From the IMG/VR virus record IMGVR_UViG_3300028400_000026, positions 1-27,687 of that record: 27,687 nucleotides of DNA. One strand, written 5' to 3'. The DNA comes from a virus. The notes beneath the pieces are model-generated. The model was given only the letters and a program-made list of their open reading frames with translations, was not told where the DNA came from and made no database searches. Made by a program: the position numbers and the translations under genes. Below, piece after piece: positions 27,458-27,687 of this stretch. Numbering within the stretch: position 1 is the stretch's first letter; every line of letters begins with the position of its first letter.

Positions 27458-27483
27458 TGTCCCAACTCCAGGTGGTTGGGACA
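27458..27483 (-). promoter_or_regulatory. Strong hairpin in the leader of the 27397 gene
   Basis: TGTCCCAAC (27458-27466) and GTTGGGACA (27475-27483) form a perfect 9-bp stem with an 8-nt loop. It lies about 61 nt before the ATG. Neither strand has a T-run after it, so it is more likely an operator or leader RNA structure than a terminator. Confidence 0.45.
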
Positions 27484-27526
27484 ACGGCTATGAGGTGATT
27501 TTTGCTATTAAATTCAGTTACTTGAG

Positions 27527-27563
27527 ATAACTAATAGTGATTTCCCCCAACTTTGTTAGTTAT
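27527..27563. repeat. Inverted repeat ATAACTAA/TTAGTTAT
   Basis: ATAACTAA (27527-27534) and TTAGTTAT (27556-27563) are perfectly complementary with a 21-nt spacer. The location, upstream of the 27397 gene, suits an operator. The rest of 27484-27575 shows no gene. Confidence 0.4.
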
Positions 27564-27574
27564 GTAAGATTGAT

Positions 27575-27687
27575 CTAGATGAACAGTCCGCCGAAGCCGA
27601 TCCCGAGGGACATCACCAGCAGCAGGTAGCGGACACTGCCGGCGATGCGACGGTAGACGCCGAGAACCGCGACCGGGTGCAGTGACC
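27575..27687 (-). CDS. GC-rich C-terminal fragment of a membrane protein, probably foreign
   Basis: The last ~107 bases are 67% G+C against 32% in the 100 before. On the minus strand they read SLHPVAVLGVYRRIAGSVRY, then LLLVMSLGIGFGGLFI and TAG at 27577-27575. The first part is amphipathic and basic; the second is a good membrane helix. Base use suggests a high-GC bacterium such as an actinobacterium. It may be a chimeric assembly end, or host DNA next to the phage DNA. Confidence 0.4.
   Translation of the reverse strand, partial: SLHPVAVLGVYRRIAGSVRYLLLVMSLGIGFGGLFI

Noticed and set aside
1-27687. Integration module or attachment sites
   Set aside because: No integrase, excisionase or repressor was recognised, and no repeated core sequence typical of att sites was seen.

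Overview
This window looks like part of an AT-rich tailed-phage genome with a non-contractile (siphovirus-like) tail. The evidence is one long minus-strand block in canonical HK97/lambda order. Read from high to low coordinates, it runs: lysis-type membrane genes (about 25.5-24.3 kb), P27-type small terminase, HNH nuclease, large terminase, portal, prohead protease and major capsid, then head-tail connector, head closure, gp10-like protein, tail terminator and tail tube. Next come a homing-type nuclease, the G/GT tail assembly chaperone, the tape measure, minor tail proteins, an NlpC/P60-like protein, a 1506-residue gpJ-like tail tip, and two fibre genes with small companions (to about 3.3 kb). 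The lambda-type tail tip and Shine-Dalgarno use suggest a Gram-negative host; that is inference. No integrase, repressor, tRNA or CRISPR was seen, so lifestyle is undetermined.

The left flank (1-3.3 kb) holds two small minus-strand genes, one a truncated P-loop helicase-like protein. It also holds a plus-strand set: an HNH-AP2 nuclease and three small genes of unknown function, with RNA hairpins between them. A promoter, a folded segment and a terminator at 670-829 with no ORF between them make a good small-RNA candidate. The right flank (25.5-27.5 kb) carries a plus-strand leucine-rich-repeat-like gene, a RuvC-like resolvase with a damaged start, and a minus-strand gene sharing a C-terminal domain with a gene of the left flank. 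The last ~107 bases are 67% G+C against 32% in the preceding 100 and may be a chimeric join.

The strongest unexplained signal is a T4-late-promoter-like octamer (NATAAATA, once TCTAAATA). Its first base lies 13-15 nt before the start codon of nine genes that lack a Shine-Dalgarno sequence and are not coupled to the gene before. In T4 late-promoter geometry this would put +1 at or within two bases of the AUG, i.e. leaderless mRNAs; a non-SD translation signal is the alternative. Genes inside modules instead use AGGAG-type sites or ATGA stop/start overlaps. Strong terminators follow the major capsid and tail-tube genes, as expected for high-dose structural proteins.

Two genes carry single lesions: an in-frame TGA in the tape measure and a one-base insertion after the resolvase ATG. 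These may be biological or sequencing errors.
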